Part shown: piece by piece, positions 13,901 through 25,624 of the stretch
Layout: the number at the start of each line of letters is the position of its first letter
Numbering within the stretch: position 1 is the stretch's first letter
Assembly: GCA_932521035.1 (NCBI GenBank)
Contig: OW051494.1
Span: 3,334,001 to 3,398,000, forward strand
DNA length: 64,000 bases
Direction of reading: 5' to 3'
Source of the DNA: Oscheius dolichura
Lineage: Eukaryota; Nematoda; Chromadorea; Rhabditida; Rhabditidae
Translations under genes and position numbers: made by a program
The notes under the pieces: generated by a model
Database searches by the model: none
What the model was told of the DNA's origin: nothing
Seen by the model: only the letters and a program-made list of their open reading frames with translations

Positions 13901-16400
13901 GTCAGCCGGGAGGACGACTTGTTTACAAAGGCGACATGGTGTGGATGACAAGAGATTTGAAGTATTGTGAGTAATTAGCCGGCAGGTCTGGCAGGAGTGG
14001 CGTGAGTCATGTCAGGTGTCGGCTTGGCCGTCGCATCACACTGACGGCCAACACGAGCCGCCACAGAGAGACTAGTGAATGTTGCCACAAAATTATGGCG
14101 ATACACGAGACAGAAGGAAGAAGACGTGGGTGATTTGATCAGAGACAAAAGAGAGAGGGACGAGTAAACAGGGGACCACCACCAGCTGGGGCAACTAGCC
14201 GAGAGTAAACTGACGTAACTCGAAGAAATATTCAATTCAACTGGAATAATTCCGGCGCCTCCTCCTCTTCGGACAAACAGCGGCTCTTTTAATAGAGGAG
14301 ATCCCGATGGGGGTGGTCGCATGGAATCCTTAAGAGTCGGCAGCTGCCGGAGATCGTACCATTTTTCGAATTTAGACAGAAAAAGACGGCCAAATCAGGG
14401 GATGAGGGAAGCGTCCGGGGGATTTTCATGCTCGGCTGGATGCGGCCACACAATGAATTGTCCCCCTCCCATCGGCCATATCCACACAGATCCGATCCAT
14501 AGGGGGAGGACAGGAAGAGGAAGGGAGTTTGGTTTGTCATGAAGAGGGGGAAGCCGATGGGAGGAGAGTTGGAATTGGGCTAATCATGCCCAGTTGGTCA
14601 AAGGGCCAAGAATTGGGGCGGATGGGCCTAATTGCGGCGACTTTTAGAGGAGAACTGGGGACCCACCCGGCTGAAGTGCATTAGAAAAGAGGAAACTGTG
14701 ACGAGCTTCGGAGGAAACTCACATGTTGATCAGCGGACGACGGGACGGATGTGTGGACCGGGAGGAGAGTTTTTGAACCGGAGAAGGATTCGCTTGGGGT
14801 CGGGAGGACGAGGAGAGGACGAGAGGCAGGGTCTGGAATAGGAGCTGGAATTGAGGGAAACACAAAAGAAAATATAGAGAGGGGCCAAAAGAAGAGAGGG
14901 ACTAATCATACGACAGGAGGTGGAAATGAAGATGTTCGGTTTTTTCACAAAGAAATTGAGTTATCGGCTGGCCTGAAGCAGGCTCTTTAGTCCCCGGAGA
15001 CACCTTTCTGAACGTGTCCTCCTCGTCGAAGAACAATGGAGGAGGAGACAGGCAGAGGCGGAGAGACAGCCCGTTAGGTCCCCGATGAGATGATGTGATG
15101 TTCTTCCCCGAGATGTTTTTTCGGGGCCAACCACCACCGACACCGCCACCACCCAGAACCACCAGTAGAGAAACATCAGACTTCCGTCCGGAAGATGCTA
15201 TTGATCACTTTGCGGAAAACTGCATTAGCTTAATTTATTGCGAGGTAGTTAAGATGCGACTGAAGGAGCCCCACTGCTAATTGTGACCATCAAGCAGAGA
15301 GGAGGAGACCCGGAGATATGAAGGCCATCGAACAAACCGGGGGGATATATTGGCAAGAGGACGAGCTAGGGGAAGCAGGAGGAGAGAAGGGGCACTGCCA
15401 TATTATAGGAGAGCAGGCGGCTTTTGAAAGCGGTGGCTCTCCTCGGAGTAGTGAACCTGACAGTCCAAAGATGACGAGGACAACGGATAGGCAGAGTCTG
15501 GCGGCAGACGGCATACAGTATGCCTGGCTGCCGCAAAGAAGACCTGATGTGTTCTAGCCGAATCACGGTTCCTTCCGTTTGGGCCAATGAATTGAATATT
15601 GAGCCAAATTGGAAGATAGGGCTACGGGAAAAGGTAGTCTGCTCGATGGCCAGTGGTTACAATAGTGAAGTTGCTGTGTAGCTCATTTCTGATCTCCAGC
15701 TGGCTCCCTGAACTACTTCTTACCTCTCTCTAGTCGCTGTGCCCAACCTGGACCAAGTTAAACGTAAAAAGACTCCAGTATAAGAGGTTATAATGACATT
15801 TGGAAGAGGAGAGCCCCAGTTTCACTTACCCGGGGGTCAAAGGATATGGAGGATGTCGGCTGCCGGAGTGGCTGACTGGCTGGTGGAACAGGGGATAAAG
15901 GCCCGAACAGCTCATATAATCCCGGCCGAGTTATGAACGAGCTCGGGTCGAAAACTTCCTTTTTCTATCCCGTAACGATTTCCGTGACTTATGAGCTGCA
16001 CATGTACATTCTATGTCTGTCGGCTGTAGTCTTTGAAGAAGAAACGGTGGAAATGAGCTGAGGTTTAGGGGCTATCAAATGCAGAGGGGAAAGTTGAATG
16101 GCCGCTAGATTGGAGGTCTGCTTCCTGGTTCTGTATGGAGGGGGAGCACTAGGTATATACGTTCAATTAGGCAACCCTGGGGGGCACACAGGCACGTGTC
16201 GTTTCCCACACCGTGTAATTTTGAATTGCCGCGTTATTAGAGCCATTCAGATGGATTGCCTCCCCACACAGTGAACTACTACCACCACAGCTCAGTCGTC
16301 CACTTCTCTTTTTGAAAGCACGAACAAGACGGGGAAGAGACTCCTCCTCCTCCCGGCTAATCATTCCGTTTCTTTCATCTCTCGGGTATAGGATCACATG
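5000..16400. other. 11 kb purine-rich stretch without a recognisable gene
   Basis: The + strand is dominated by GA-rich runs, for example GAA/GGA triplets near 6825-6865 and GGAGGA blocks near 12360-12400. Many open frames of 60-140 codons occur on both strands, but none shows a known domain or a coherent exon chain. Isolated donor-like sites on the minus strand occur near 10755, 11026 and 15830 and could belong to 5' exons of the gene at 1515-4922. Most likely this is intergenic or long-intron DNA. Confidence 0.5.
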
Positions 16401-17034
16401 GATACGCTAACAAACACTGAGAAATCGCTGATTACCATCGCTGAGAAAAGTCGGCCGGCCCACAACAGGCCCTGGAGACGGAGACTAATGACTCCCCCTC
16501 CTGTCAGACATCAAAGTTTTTGTTATTCAAAAAGGTCTCTCTCTTTCCTTTTTCCCGCTGAAACTCAACTCAGGCGAGAGCTGATCCCCGTCCCCTCCTC
16601 CTCCCGTTTTGTCTCCCGAGAGATTAGGGGGGAGACACACTGTTATTTGGTAGGGGGAATTGCCCCATTCAGGAGCCCCTTACTAGCTGATTAGCCTGGC
16701 CTTTTCGAGGGGGTACCCCCCGATCTCACTCGCCACAATCAGTAATAATCTTTGTTTTTGGGTCTTTCTCTTTTAATTTGTTTGTTTCCGGCGGTGAGCA
16801 GTGCCGTCCCCCATAGTCGATGATATTGGCCGGTATGTGCCATCCTCCCGGGGTGAAGTGGAGTAATCAGTAGTCCCTGTGCTTCCTCACCCTTCAATGT
16901 CTCCTCGTTAGCCATCTTCCCCCGTCTTCGAGGTACTCCTCTCCCTGCCGGCTGCCCTCTTCCCCGGCTGCGTCACAGTCTCGGCTCATTGTACTCCCCT
17001 CTCGTCCTGATTCATAATCTCCTATCCGAAAGGG

Positions 17035-18169
17035 TAATCCTCCTCCTCCCGATTGATTACCTCTTCTAATCCTCTACCGTCTCTCTCTCACTTCGTTTCT
17101 TCATTGTCCAGGATAATCCCATTCAGTCTTTATTGTTTCGCCGTTACTTGAAAAGCAACGGGCGGGAGGCAGCTCTCCTGCCGTCTACCTTCCCAGTTGA
17201 TATCCTCGGGCGCTCCTCCTCCCCTTCCCGGAGAGACAGTTAAAAGTGACATGTTGGAGACATCTCATGACTCACCTGAGAGTCAATTAGTCCATTTGCT
17301 TCAATTATTTCTTTTCTGACTTTCTTTTCATGTCGAGTAGGAGAGCACTTCGAGTCTCATTGAACCTGTCTCTGTTTCCTTCTTCTCTCTTCCATTTCAA
17401 GGAATACACGGCAGACTCCCACAACCGGGGGGAGATTTACTAGAAGAGCCACTTTCCTCAGTGTACTTGAGACAATAGACGTGGTTCTGGTCATGTATCC
17501 TTCTGTGCTCGAGATGGAGAATGTACACGAGGACGGCCAATCATCAGATGGACTGCCCTCGCGTGATCTACTGATCTCCACTGAACGGATCGGGCCTTGC
17601 AGGGGAGCCTGGCCTATTCCCACACCTTCACTTTCCCTCCGTAGCTAACACACATGACTCCGGCTACCAATCCATAGCTTCGTATAGAGATAGAGTCTGA
17701 TCCTCCTTCTAATCATCCTCCTCTATCGTCCCGGAGAACAGGGACGAGTAGATATCTATAGCGCCCCTGCTCCCCGCCGGAGGATGTAGAGCCTCGTCCT
17801 CCAGTAGCCTTTTTTTAGTGGCCGAGTAGATGTGGCCAGTACTCTCTGTCTGCCTCTCTTTCTCGATTGACGTCGAGATGCCGCGACAAACAGGGGCAAA
17901 GAAGTAGTGGCTGACCTCGTGGGGCACAAAGGGCGCGGTGTGCTTTCCGCCTTGAAGACTTTCCCCTCCTTCTTTTCTGTCGATAATCACGTCGCCCAGA
18001 TGAACCTAATCCCCCTCTTTATGTGTCAATTACCTCCAACCCTCGGTATCCTGGCTACGTGTTAGTATCGCCTCCTCTAATGAGGCTCTTCATCCCATCC
18101 ATCCAGCAGTCACATCTCAGTCGCCCTCTGCCTTCTTCCGAATAAAAAGCTCTCTCTCTCCTCTAATCC
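17035..18169 (+). promoter_or_regulatory. TAATCC cluster in pyrimidine-rich DNA upstream of odr-3
   Basis: TAATCC occurs on the sense strand at 17035, 17067, 17114, 18007 and 18164, all within 1.7 kb of the odr-3 start. TAATCC (GGATTA on the other strand) is the known core site of K50 (OTX/CEH-36 type) homeodomains. In Caenorhabditis CEH-36 specifies AWC olfactory neurons, where odr-3 acts. The surrounding CT-rich composition raises the background for this word, so function is an inference. Confidence 0.35.
17709..17998 (-). CDS. Candidate terminal exon of an unrecognised gene
   Basis: After a pyrimidine-tract acceptor ending ATTAG, this exon reads 95 sense codons in phase 0 and stops at TAG. 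The residue mix (His, Tyr, Phe, Lys, Glu, Ile) is less biased than in the surrounding random frames, which is why I list it. A 21-base microexon just upstream on the minus strand, between an ACACGTAG acceptor and a GTAATT donor near 18033, would keep the frame. No further upstream exon was found before odr-3. I recognise no domain; it may be a chance frame. Confidence 0.25.
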
Positions 18170-18655
18170 TCCCCATTATCTCCTTCTTTCGGTAGAGCCA
18201 TGTGCCCGCCCCCGAATAGTATTCCTCCCATTCAATTCAAACTCGACTACCTATTTCCAGTCGAGAGCCAAAGAGCTTCCACTTGTCAATTGTAGTAAAG
18301 CGAGTCGTCTAGAGAGATACCTCCTTTGAAAAGGGGAAAATTGAACTCTCGAAACTAGGAATTATGAGAAAAGGCTTTGATTATCCTCCAGGGCTAATTG
18401 ACACGTGCCAAGTCGAAACACTTGCAGTCGACGGGCCGTCCTCCCGTTTCCGGGTAATAACATTTGAATTCTGACGAATTGAGAGTAATTTGAACAATTC
18501 CATTATGCGACAGACAACAGCCTCCTGGTGGGGTGTTGCCATAAACACTGCCCGCCTCTCTCTGAATCATCTCCTCTTTCTTCTTCTCGAGACCTTTTCC
18601 TCTTAATAAAGAGTCTATTCAGGAAAGGAGAGGCAGAGCGAGCAGACAGACAGAT

Positions 18656-20182
18656 ATGGGTTCCTGTCAGAGCCAGGAGGACCCGGATGCAGCCGCTCGG
18701 AACAAAGAAATCGAGAAGCAGCTCAAAGACGACAAGAGGCAGACGAGCTCCATTGTGAAATTACTCCTCCTGGGAGCCGGAGAGTGCGGCAAGAGTACTG
18801 TACTCAAACAGATGCAGTCAGTTTTACTTTCTTTTCTATTCTGCGGGCATCCTCCTCTCCCCTTTCTCTGAGGGCATCGTCCACTCCTCTTTTGCATTCC
18901 CGGGCCATCCTCCTCCCCTTGGTGACTAGTATCCCCCTCATTTCCCAGCTGTGTTTTCCCGGAGGGAAACTGTTGCTCACAATTGGGTTGTGGGAGGGTG
19001 GGCACCCTGGAAGTATATTAGTCGAGTAATATAGCTGACTGTTTCCAGAATTCTTCACAGCAGTGGTTTCTCCGAAGAAGAGGTGAACGAGAAGAAGGGT
19101 ATTATATACGGGAATACGGTCGTCTCGATGTGTACCATCCTCCAGGCCATGGACAATGTCCTGTTCATTCCACTAGAGAATCCCGAAATGGAAAAACTCA
19201 AGCAGACAGTCTTCCGGGTACAAGAACTCGGGGAGGAGCAACAGCCACTGACTGAGGAGGTCGCGCGAGCCATTGAACTGTTGTGGGAGGATCCGGCAGT
19301 CAAAAAAGCCTACGAGATGAGGAGCGAGTTCCAGCTGACGGACTCTGCCAAACAGTATGTTCTCTTCTTTTGCCTCTCGATAAAGAGAACCTCTTCAGTT
19401 TTTTGGATTCTGTTGCGAGGATCGCCGAGCCGGGGTACAGGCCGTCAGTACAGGACATCCTCTTCTCTCGGGTGGCCACAACTGGTGTCGTGGAAGTCAA
19501 GTTCAAAATTAAGGACCTCGACTTTAGGTGAGTCATCGGAGTCCTTTTCCATTGTCTTCTCATGGGGAACATTGATTAGAATGCTCGGTTCCAAATACAA
19601 AGAATGAGGTTACCCTTGATATTTTTGATGAATTGACCACATTCTCAGGAGGCGTCGACGTCAATGGCGCCCACGTGTCCCCACAATACAGAAAAGGTCA
19701 TTTGCAGAGTGTTCGATGTCGGTGGACAGAGGTCCGAGAGGCGCAAATGGATCCACTACTTCGACAACGTCGAGGCCATCATCTTCATCACGGCCATCAG
19801 CGAATACGACCAGGTGCTGTACGAGGACGACTCCACCAACCGGATGATCGAGTCGATGAACCTCTTCAGCTCCATTTGTAATAGCAACTACTTCTACAGT
19901 ACGGCGGTCATCCTCTTCTTGAATAAGAAGGATCTCTTCATGGAGAAGATCCAGAGGGTCAACATCACCGCCGCCTTCCCGGACTACGATGGCGGACAGA
20001 ACTATGCCGAGGCGGTGGCCTTTATCAAGTCGAAGTTCTCCGATTTGAACATGTTCCCCGAGAAGAAGACCATCTACATGCACGAGACGTGTGCCACCGA
20101 CACCAACCAAGTACAACTTGTGATCTCCAGTGTTATCGACACCATTATACAGAAGAATCTACAAAAGGCAGGAATGATGTGA
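18656..20182 (+). CDS. odr-3: G protein alpha subunit, ODR-3 type
   Basis: Heterotrimeric G-protein alpha subunit, a GTPase that couples chemosensory receptors to cGMP signalling in ciliated nematode neurons. Exons are 18656-18816, 19049-19354, 19399-19527 and 19708-20182, giving 356 residues. The N-terminus MGSC supplies the myristoylated Gly2 and a palmitoylated Cys. The P-loop GAGECGKST is at residues 40-48. Switch I has RVATTG with the catalytic Arg, switch II has DVGGQRSERRK, and the base-recognition motifs are NKKD and TCATDT. The C-terminus ends QKAGMM and has no Cys four from the end, so there is no pertussis-toxin site. From memory the ends and length match C. elegans ODR-3 rather than Go or Gi. 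Intron three (180 bases) is longer than the others. The coding sequence is GC-rich, like its surroundings. Confidence 0.95.
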
Positions 20183-21574
20183 TCCTATCTCTCACTCTTT
20201 ATCTTTTGTCTATTTGCTACCCACACAACCAAATATAAATCTATTTGTATAGAAGAGGAGACTGGGCATTTCGGGAAAGCGCCACGCTGTGTACGCGACG
20301 ACTATGCACCTACAGCACAGAAATGGGCAGATGGGGAAAGAAAGAAAGGCTTATCCGTCTTGGCTGCCCATACCTGGAATCCGAAAGGGGCGAACTGTAC
20401 TTGGCTGAAGTCGGAAGGGCTCAATCTTCTTCTTATAGAAGAGGAAAGTATGGGGGAGAAGGAGGATACTACCAGAGATGCGGCCAACAAGAAGGAGGAT
20501 GCCAGCCACAGCCCGGCGGCGTCTACCCCGGACAAAGATTCGGTTGTCCTCCTCGGCCAGTGGAAAGTCCCCGGCTTTGGAAAATCTCCCTCTCTCCTTC
20601 TTTCCAAGAGGAGACAACCCTCAAAAAGGGTCCTTGTTTACAGATGACGTACTTGGAAGAGCTTGGCCGAAAGTCCAAAGAATCCAGTCCCCCGGGAGCT
20701 GGGATAGAAAAAGTTCAATGTTGTCTCGATGGAAAGGGTGGAAAAGGACAAGACACGGGAAAAGGGGAGACGGTTTGATTATGGAGACGACGCCGAGTGA
20801 GGGGGACAGATGGCCATCAAGGTCTATCCTCCCACCGGGCACACACGTTATTTTGGAGGGAGGAGGGAATATTCATCAAAGTGTGTAAAATTCAAAGCAG
20901 TTGGGAGAGGGTGTCCATGTGGCGAAAGAGGGGAGGACACCCTGCCCATTGGGGAGATATGCGGAGGGGATCAGATGGAATGACCCCCGGAATTAGGGGG
21001 AGAAGACACTTTCGGCGGGAGATAGGTCCCCCGGTCATTTGCCGACATCAAGAGCATACCAGCCCCCGGGGAGCCGGCGGGGACATGTGTTGAGCGAGTA
21101 CTCACATCATCGGCCCGGCGACACTCCAGAAGATCTCTCTTCCTCTTTCTCTTAAAAGGAAAAGGGAGAAGAGGCAAATGGGCAAATCATGAAATATCGG
21201 CAGACAATTGGAATCCCGATGGGCGGCCACGGAAAATTTATGGTTCTAATCAGGCGGAGAGAGACGCGCAATTGGAGGAAGAGGCTAGAGAGGAGAGCGG
21301 AGACGGCACAGTCCTTTTCCGGCACACTCTGATCCATAGAAGAAGAAGATAAACACTGGTTGGCTCGAATTTCGGTGGGAAATGTGTCTGACCAGGGGAC
21401 ACACTCTCGTCCCCTTTCGTCGAGGGTTCTCCAGTCCTCGGAACTCAACGAATACCCGGCTCAAAGTTCTTCTCGATCGACTGATCGCGGTGGTTCGTTC
21501 CAAAATGTGCTTACTTCTCAAAATCGGCAACCAATCCATAGGATTAAACACACAAAAAGATAAGCACAATCGAC
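20183..21574. other. Intergenic, purine-rich, no gene seen
   Basis: GA-rich sequence between odr-3 and the CUB/VWA gene. An AATATAAA-like sequence near 20230 may serve odr-3 polyadenylation. Open frames here on both strands show no domain and no matching splice sites. Confidence 0.5.
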
Positions 21575-22966
21575 ATGCGGGCCCTTCTCTGCCTCCTCCT
21601 GCCAGTCCTCGTCTCGGCCAAATTCTTCAGCCACCAGGTTAAGCAGAGCTACGTCAACACCCAGTTGGCCAGGAGGGATTCCCAGTTGGATTTTGTCGGC
21701 TGTCCCTTCAATAATGACTTCTACTACAACGGGACCATCTACTCTCCCCTGTGGCCGGCCAGCTATCCTCCCAATGACCAGTGCTACTACTACATGACGG
21801 CGGAGGTGGGCAAGGTCATGAGGTAGGGAAGAGAGAGGGCCGTCAGAGAGATCTCTTTAGCTTTGAGTTCCCCAAATATGACGTCGAGACCTGCTGTGAC
21901 TACGTTACCATCTATGACGGAGCCGGGATGCGAAACCCCATCTTGGCTAGGTAAGATTTCTAGAGATACAAATGAAAATGAGGGGAGTTTCAGATTCGGC
22001 GGGCCCAACATGACAGCTCCCGTCCCGACGGGGCCCATCTACTCCAGCACTCGCTTTGCCCTCGTCACCTTCACCAGTGACTACCATATCGAGCAGAGCG
22101 GCTTCCAGATGAACTACAAATCCGTATTCAGTCAGTTTCTCCTTCCCCTCTGACTATATAGAGTTATTCAGCTGGCAACCCATGCAATCGGGACATCCTC
22201 CTCGTTATAAACGGAATGAGCACAGTCGGCTCACAGGACAACTTTGTCAAGGTAGAGCCCCGACTTGATCTCCCTTTAGATTCGTCTTTCTAGCAATTGA
22301 ACTTTTTCGCCGACAACCTGACAACCACGTGGACTGTGGATTTGACAAAGGTTCGAGTCATGATCAACCTCCAGACGGACGATGACTTCGCTCTCGTCTA
22401 CACGACTACCGACCTGCCGAGCAACAAGATCCTCTCCGATACCATCCACGGCCTCACGGATTATGTTCCAAACGTCTTGGAGAACAATAACACCAGTGTC
22501 AACAGGTAGGAGACCTCTCGAAGAAGGGCACACCCCTTCAGTCTGTTCCGCTATGCCGAGGACACCATGTCGTCGCTGGGAACGAAGGAAATGGAGGAGA
22601 GGACCGGCATCGAAAGGGTCTCCATCATCCTCATCAGCCAGAATCCCAAGTGAGACATCTTCTCGGAATAGAAGAGAGAATTTATTTCAGTAGCGACCAG
22701 GACTATTACGAGGCCTTCGAGTTCGGACATAAGGCGAGGACGAGCGACGACTCCAAGGTGATCCCCGTCCCTTTGGCACAAAAGATGAAGAAGTTCAGAT
22801 AATTGTGATCTCCGTCGGGGCCAATGTGGATGGCAACCGTCTCGGAGCCCTAGCCCAGTCGGCCTCGGCCGCCTTCCACGTGGACTCCTTCGATGCCCTG
22901 CCCACCCTGGTCAGCTCGATCAACGCGGCCATCTGTGCCCAGCCATCCAGCTCATGTGGTCCGTAA
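21575..22966 (+). CDS. Secreted CUB plus von Willebrand A domain protein
   Basis: Eight exons: 21575-21822, 21861-21950, 21994-22130, 22172-22251, 22294-22505, 22542-22649, 22691-22757 and 22799-22966. They give 369 residues. A Leu-rich signal peptide covers about residues 1-16. A CUB-like domain follows at about 45-155, with the typical CCDYVTIYDG strand and two conserved aromatic segments. A von Willebrand A fold follows at about 160-360, with the first strand DILLVING and a later VISVGAN strand. The metal-binding MIDAS, normally DxSxS, reads NGMST here, so the leading Asp is lost. Nematodes encode many secreted CUB/VWA/C-type-lectin proteins in gut and epidermis; the exact role is unknown. 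The gene converges on the annexin gene, with 69 bases between stop codons. Confidence 0.85.
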
Positions 22967-22977
22967 AAGTACCATTT

Positions 22978-22983
22978 TTTATT
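22978..22983 (-). terminator. AATAAA poly(A) signal of the annexin gene
   Basis: On the minus strand AATAAA lies about 55 bases beyond the annexin stop. It is only 12 bases past the stop codon of the convergent CUB/VWA gene, so the two 3' untranslated regions must overlap. Confidence 0.6.
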
Positions 22984-23035
22984 ATTATAATGAAATGCAA
23001 AGTGTATAATAATATGAACAGACGCGTAGATTCTC

Positions 23036-25594
23036 TTAATTTCCTTTGACGAGGGCTATCAGGCCGTCTTTGTACGAGCCGCTGCAGTCGCCCTTGATCA
23101 TGTTCTCCAGCGAGGTACGGTACAACTGCTGGAAGGCGTTTCGGATGTCGGCCATGTCGTATTCGGCACGGGAGACCACCAGACGGATCAGATCGTTGTC
23201 CCTCGTTCCGAGACCCTGCAAATGGATGGATGAAAGGGAGGGGAGGAGGGAGGATACCTTCATGGAGTTGTTAAGGAGCTGGGCGAAGTAGGCGGGACGA
23301 TTGCGGACGACGGCGATGACAGCCATCATACCATCTTTGATGTCTCCGGAGAACTCGGACTCAATGGCCTTCTCGATGGAATGGTTGGTGATCTGAAAGG
23401 GGACTGTTACTGACGGGAAGAAGGATAAGAAACTACCTTTTGGTATTCGTCGAAGACGAGGCGCAATTGGGCGAAGTTTTGGCTGGCAAGAATGGCGTTG
23501 AAACAGCTCTCGTCGGTTCCGAGACGCCTCTCTCCGGCCGAGTACAGCTTTCTGGCGTCTTGGTTGGCACGAAGGGGATCGACGTAGTTTCCCTCGTCTC
23601 GTCCACCGGCACACAGGGAAATCAACAGCCTCTGAAGGGGATAAGTCTATTTGGGAGAAGAGGGGATATCCCACCTTGAAGGAGCCGCTGGTCTCTCCGA
23701 TGAGTTCCTTCTCGAGGTCCTTGCCATATAGACCACGGTAGGCCTGCTTGATCTCGGCGATTTGCTGATTCGTACGGGATGTCATAATCTCGATGAGGAT
23801 GGATTCCGTCGTACCGAGGCCGGCCATGGCCTTGTGCAACTGCTTGGCATCGTAGAGTGCCGGTGGCTCCAACAAGGCCAGGATGAGATCCTCGAAGTCA
23901 CCGGACAACTCGGACTTGAGGTCCTTGATCAGGTCTTTGCCATACATCACCTTGAAGGCGCGGGCAATTTCCTGCCTTTGCCAATTGGTGCGGGCACATA
24001 ACACACTGATGACCTAGAGGAGAGTTTATAGAGGGAGGAGGAAAGGCTTACCTTGGTGTTGTTGCAGCCGAGTCCCTTCATCGCCTTACGGAGGACTTCC
24101 GCGTCGGCATTGGCATTGAATCCCTGGACGGGACGGATGGACGGAGTTCCGATCATTGCTGAAATAGAGACACGTAGAAGAGAAGTTAGATTTTAACGAG
24201 AGAGAACCACATGGTGAGAAGGGCGCGGTTTGATCGCCGGAAAATGGCAGCAGCGGCCGCACACTACTATAATATATTGACGGGTTGATGGACCGTACGG
24301 GAAGGAGAGGCCAGGGGGCTGTTGACTCACGCCACGTGCCCGGCAGAGAGAGAGGAATGGAAAACGGCCTCTACGGATGAATAGGGCAAGTATTGTAAGG
24401 AAGGGGGGAATCTCGAGAGGAGGGGCGATAGCAGGAGAAGCGCCCCGGCATGAATAGGCAGCCGTTTGTTTATGTAAGCAGCGCCCGCCCCATTTAAACC
24501 AGGAGAGTGGAGGAGGTTTGGAAAGGGATGACGCAGGCGTGAGAAACATTTCACCGCACACTTAGTGCCCCTGAGTCATCTCTCTCTCTCTCGCCTGCCC
24601 CCTGTCGACTGTGTCTAATGCCCCGCTCTCGGCGGAAACCGGTCCGGGTCGGGGGTCGAGGATGCCGCGGGAGGACAAGTGCTCTGTTTTCATTAGTGTT
24701 AATTGTGGGAGTGGAGGAGGAGATGAACAGCGAGCAGATAAAAATCACTTACATGGTCCTTGACCGAACGACTGGCCGTGGCCGCCGTGAGAAGGTGCGC
24801 CACCGTAGCCGCCAGCTCCCGGGTATCCTCCTCCGCCATAATCTAAAGTACTCGATGAGAAAGTCCGATGAGACACCTGATATTTTTGTTGTTAATGTTC
24901 TTTTTTTTGCTCCAAACTGTCAAAATGAGGATAAAATCAATACTTGAAAACATGTTTTTCTACTTGCCGACCGGGCTGCCCACGCGGAAAAAAAAACTTT
25001 CGACGAAAAAAGATAACGGAGCAGACGATAAGCGGAAGTCGGGAGGACTTACTCGGTTGGCCGCCATATCCTCCAGGGGGATGGCCTCCTTGTTGGGGAG
25101 GATAGCCCTGCTGCGGGTAGCCTCCCTGTTGTTGAGGGGGATAGCCTGTCTGGGGCTGGTAGCCCTGCCCACTGGGAGGATAGCCACCTCCGCCTTGACC
25201 GAATCCAATTGGTGGCGGGGCTCCGAAGCCTCCTAAAGTAAGAAATGAGTAAAAACATAATAACCCGCCTACCTTGGTCACCAGTGGGATAGGGAGGTCC
25301 TCCGCTTCCTGGCTGGGGAGGATAGCCGGCTCCCTGTCCTGGCTGAGGAGGATAGCCGCCTCCTTGTCCGGGATATCCACCACCAAGCTGTGGCTGATAG
25401 CCTCCTCCTTGTTGGCCGTACCCTTGACCGTATCCTCCCTGATCGTAGCCTCCTTGTTGGGGATATCCTCCACCCTGGTTGTATCCTCCTCCTCCTCCAC
25501 CTCCTTGATAGGGATTATAGCCACCTCCCTGGCTGCCCTGCTGTGAGTAGCCTTGGTCGGCTGGTGGCGGTGGCTGGTTTTTATTCTTATTCAT
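23036..25594 (-). CDS. Annexin with long Gly/Pro/Tyr/Gln-rich N-terminus
   Basis: Calcium-dependent phospholipid-binding protein of 515 residues. Exons on the minus strand: 25594-25273, 25232-25053, 24842-24753, 24158-24052, 24013-23675, 23631-23437, 23392-23258 and 23215-23036. Residues 1 to about 200 are a low-complexity head of GGGYPPQ-like repeats, resembling the disordered heads of vertebrate annexins A7 and A11. Four annexin repeats follow. Type II calcium loops are visible as AGLGTTES in repeat 2, RLGTDES in repeat 3 and KGLGTRDN in repeat 4. Repeat 1 has KGLGCNNT, with Cys in place of the usual Thr. I chose the Met at 25594 because TTTTCAG ends nine bases upstream, a cis or SL trans-splice acceptor, which rules out the upstream ATG. 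The head exons are GC-rich and repetitive. Confidence 0.9.
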
Positions 25595-25603
25595 CTGGCC
25601 CTC

Positions 25604-25610
25604 CTGAAAA
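25604..25610 (-). promoter_or_regulatory. 3' splice acceptor just before the annexin start
   Basis: On the minus strand TTTTCAG precedes GAGGGCCAG and then the ATG. With no clear upstream exon, this is a good candidate for an SL trans-splice site. Confidence 0.5.
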
Positions 25611-25624
25611 TGGCAATGAATCAA

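Noticed and set aside
16167..16397. Minus-strand 76-codon frame with natural-looking residues
   Set aside because: I could not find a matching upstream or downstream exon in phase; the evidence is too weak to annotate.
17460..17646. Plus-strand frame behind a TTTCCTCAG acceptor
   Set aside because: Both strands are open, no linking exon was found, and its CT-rich surroundings create many false acceptors.
20245..20778. A 177-codon open frame after odr-3
   Set aside because: No domain, no signal peptide, biased Gly/Arg/Glu composition, and the reverse strand is equally open; typical of stop-poor GA-rich DNA.
23036..24004. A single 322-codon annexin exon
   Set aside because: The open frame reads through introns; splice sites at 23675, 23631, 23437, 23392, 23258 and 23215 restore the four annexin repeats.
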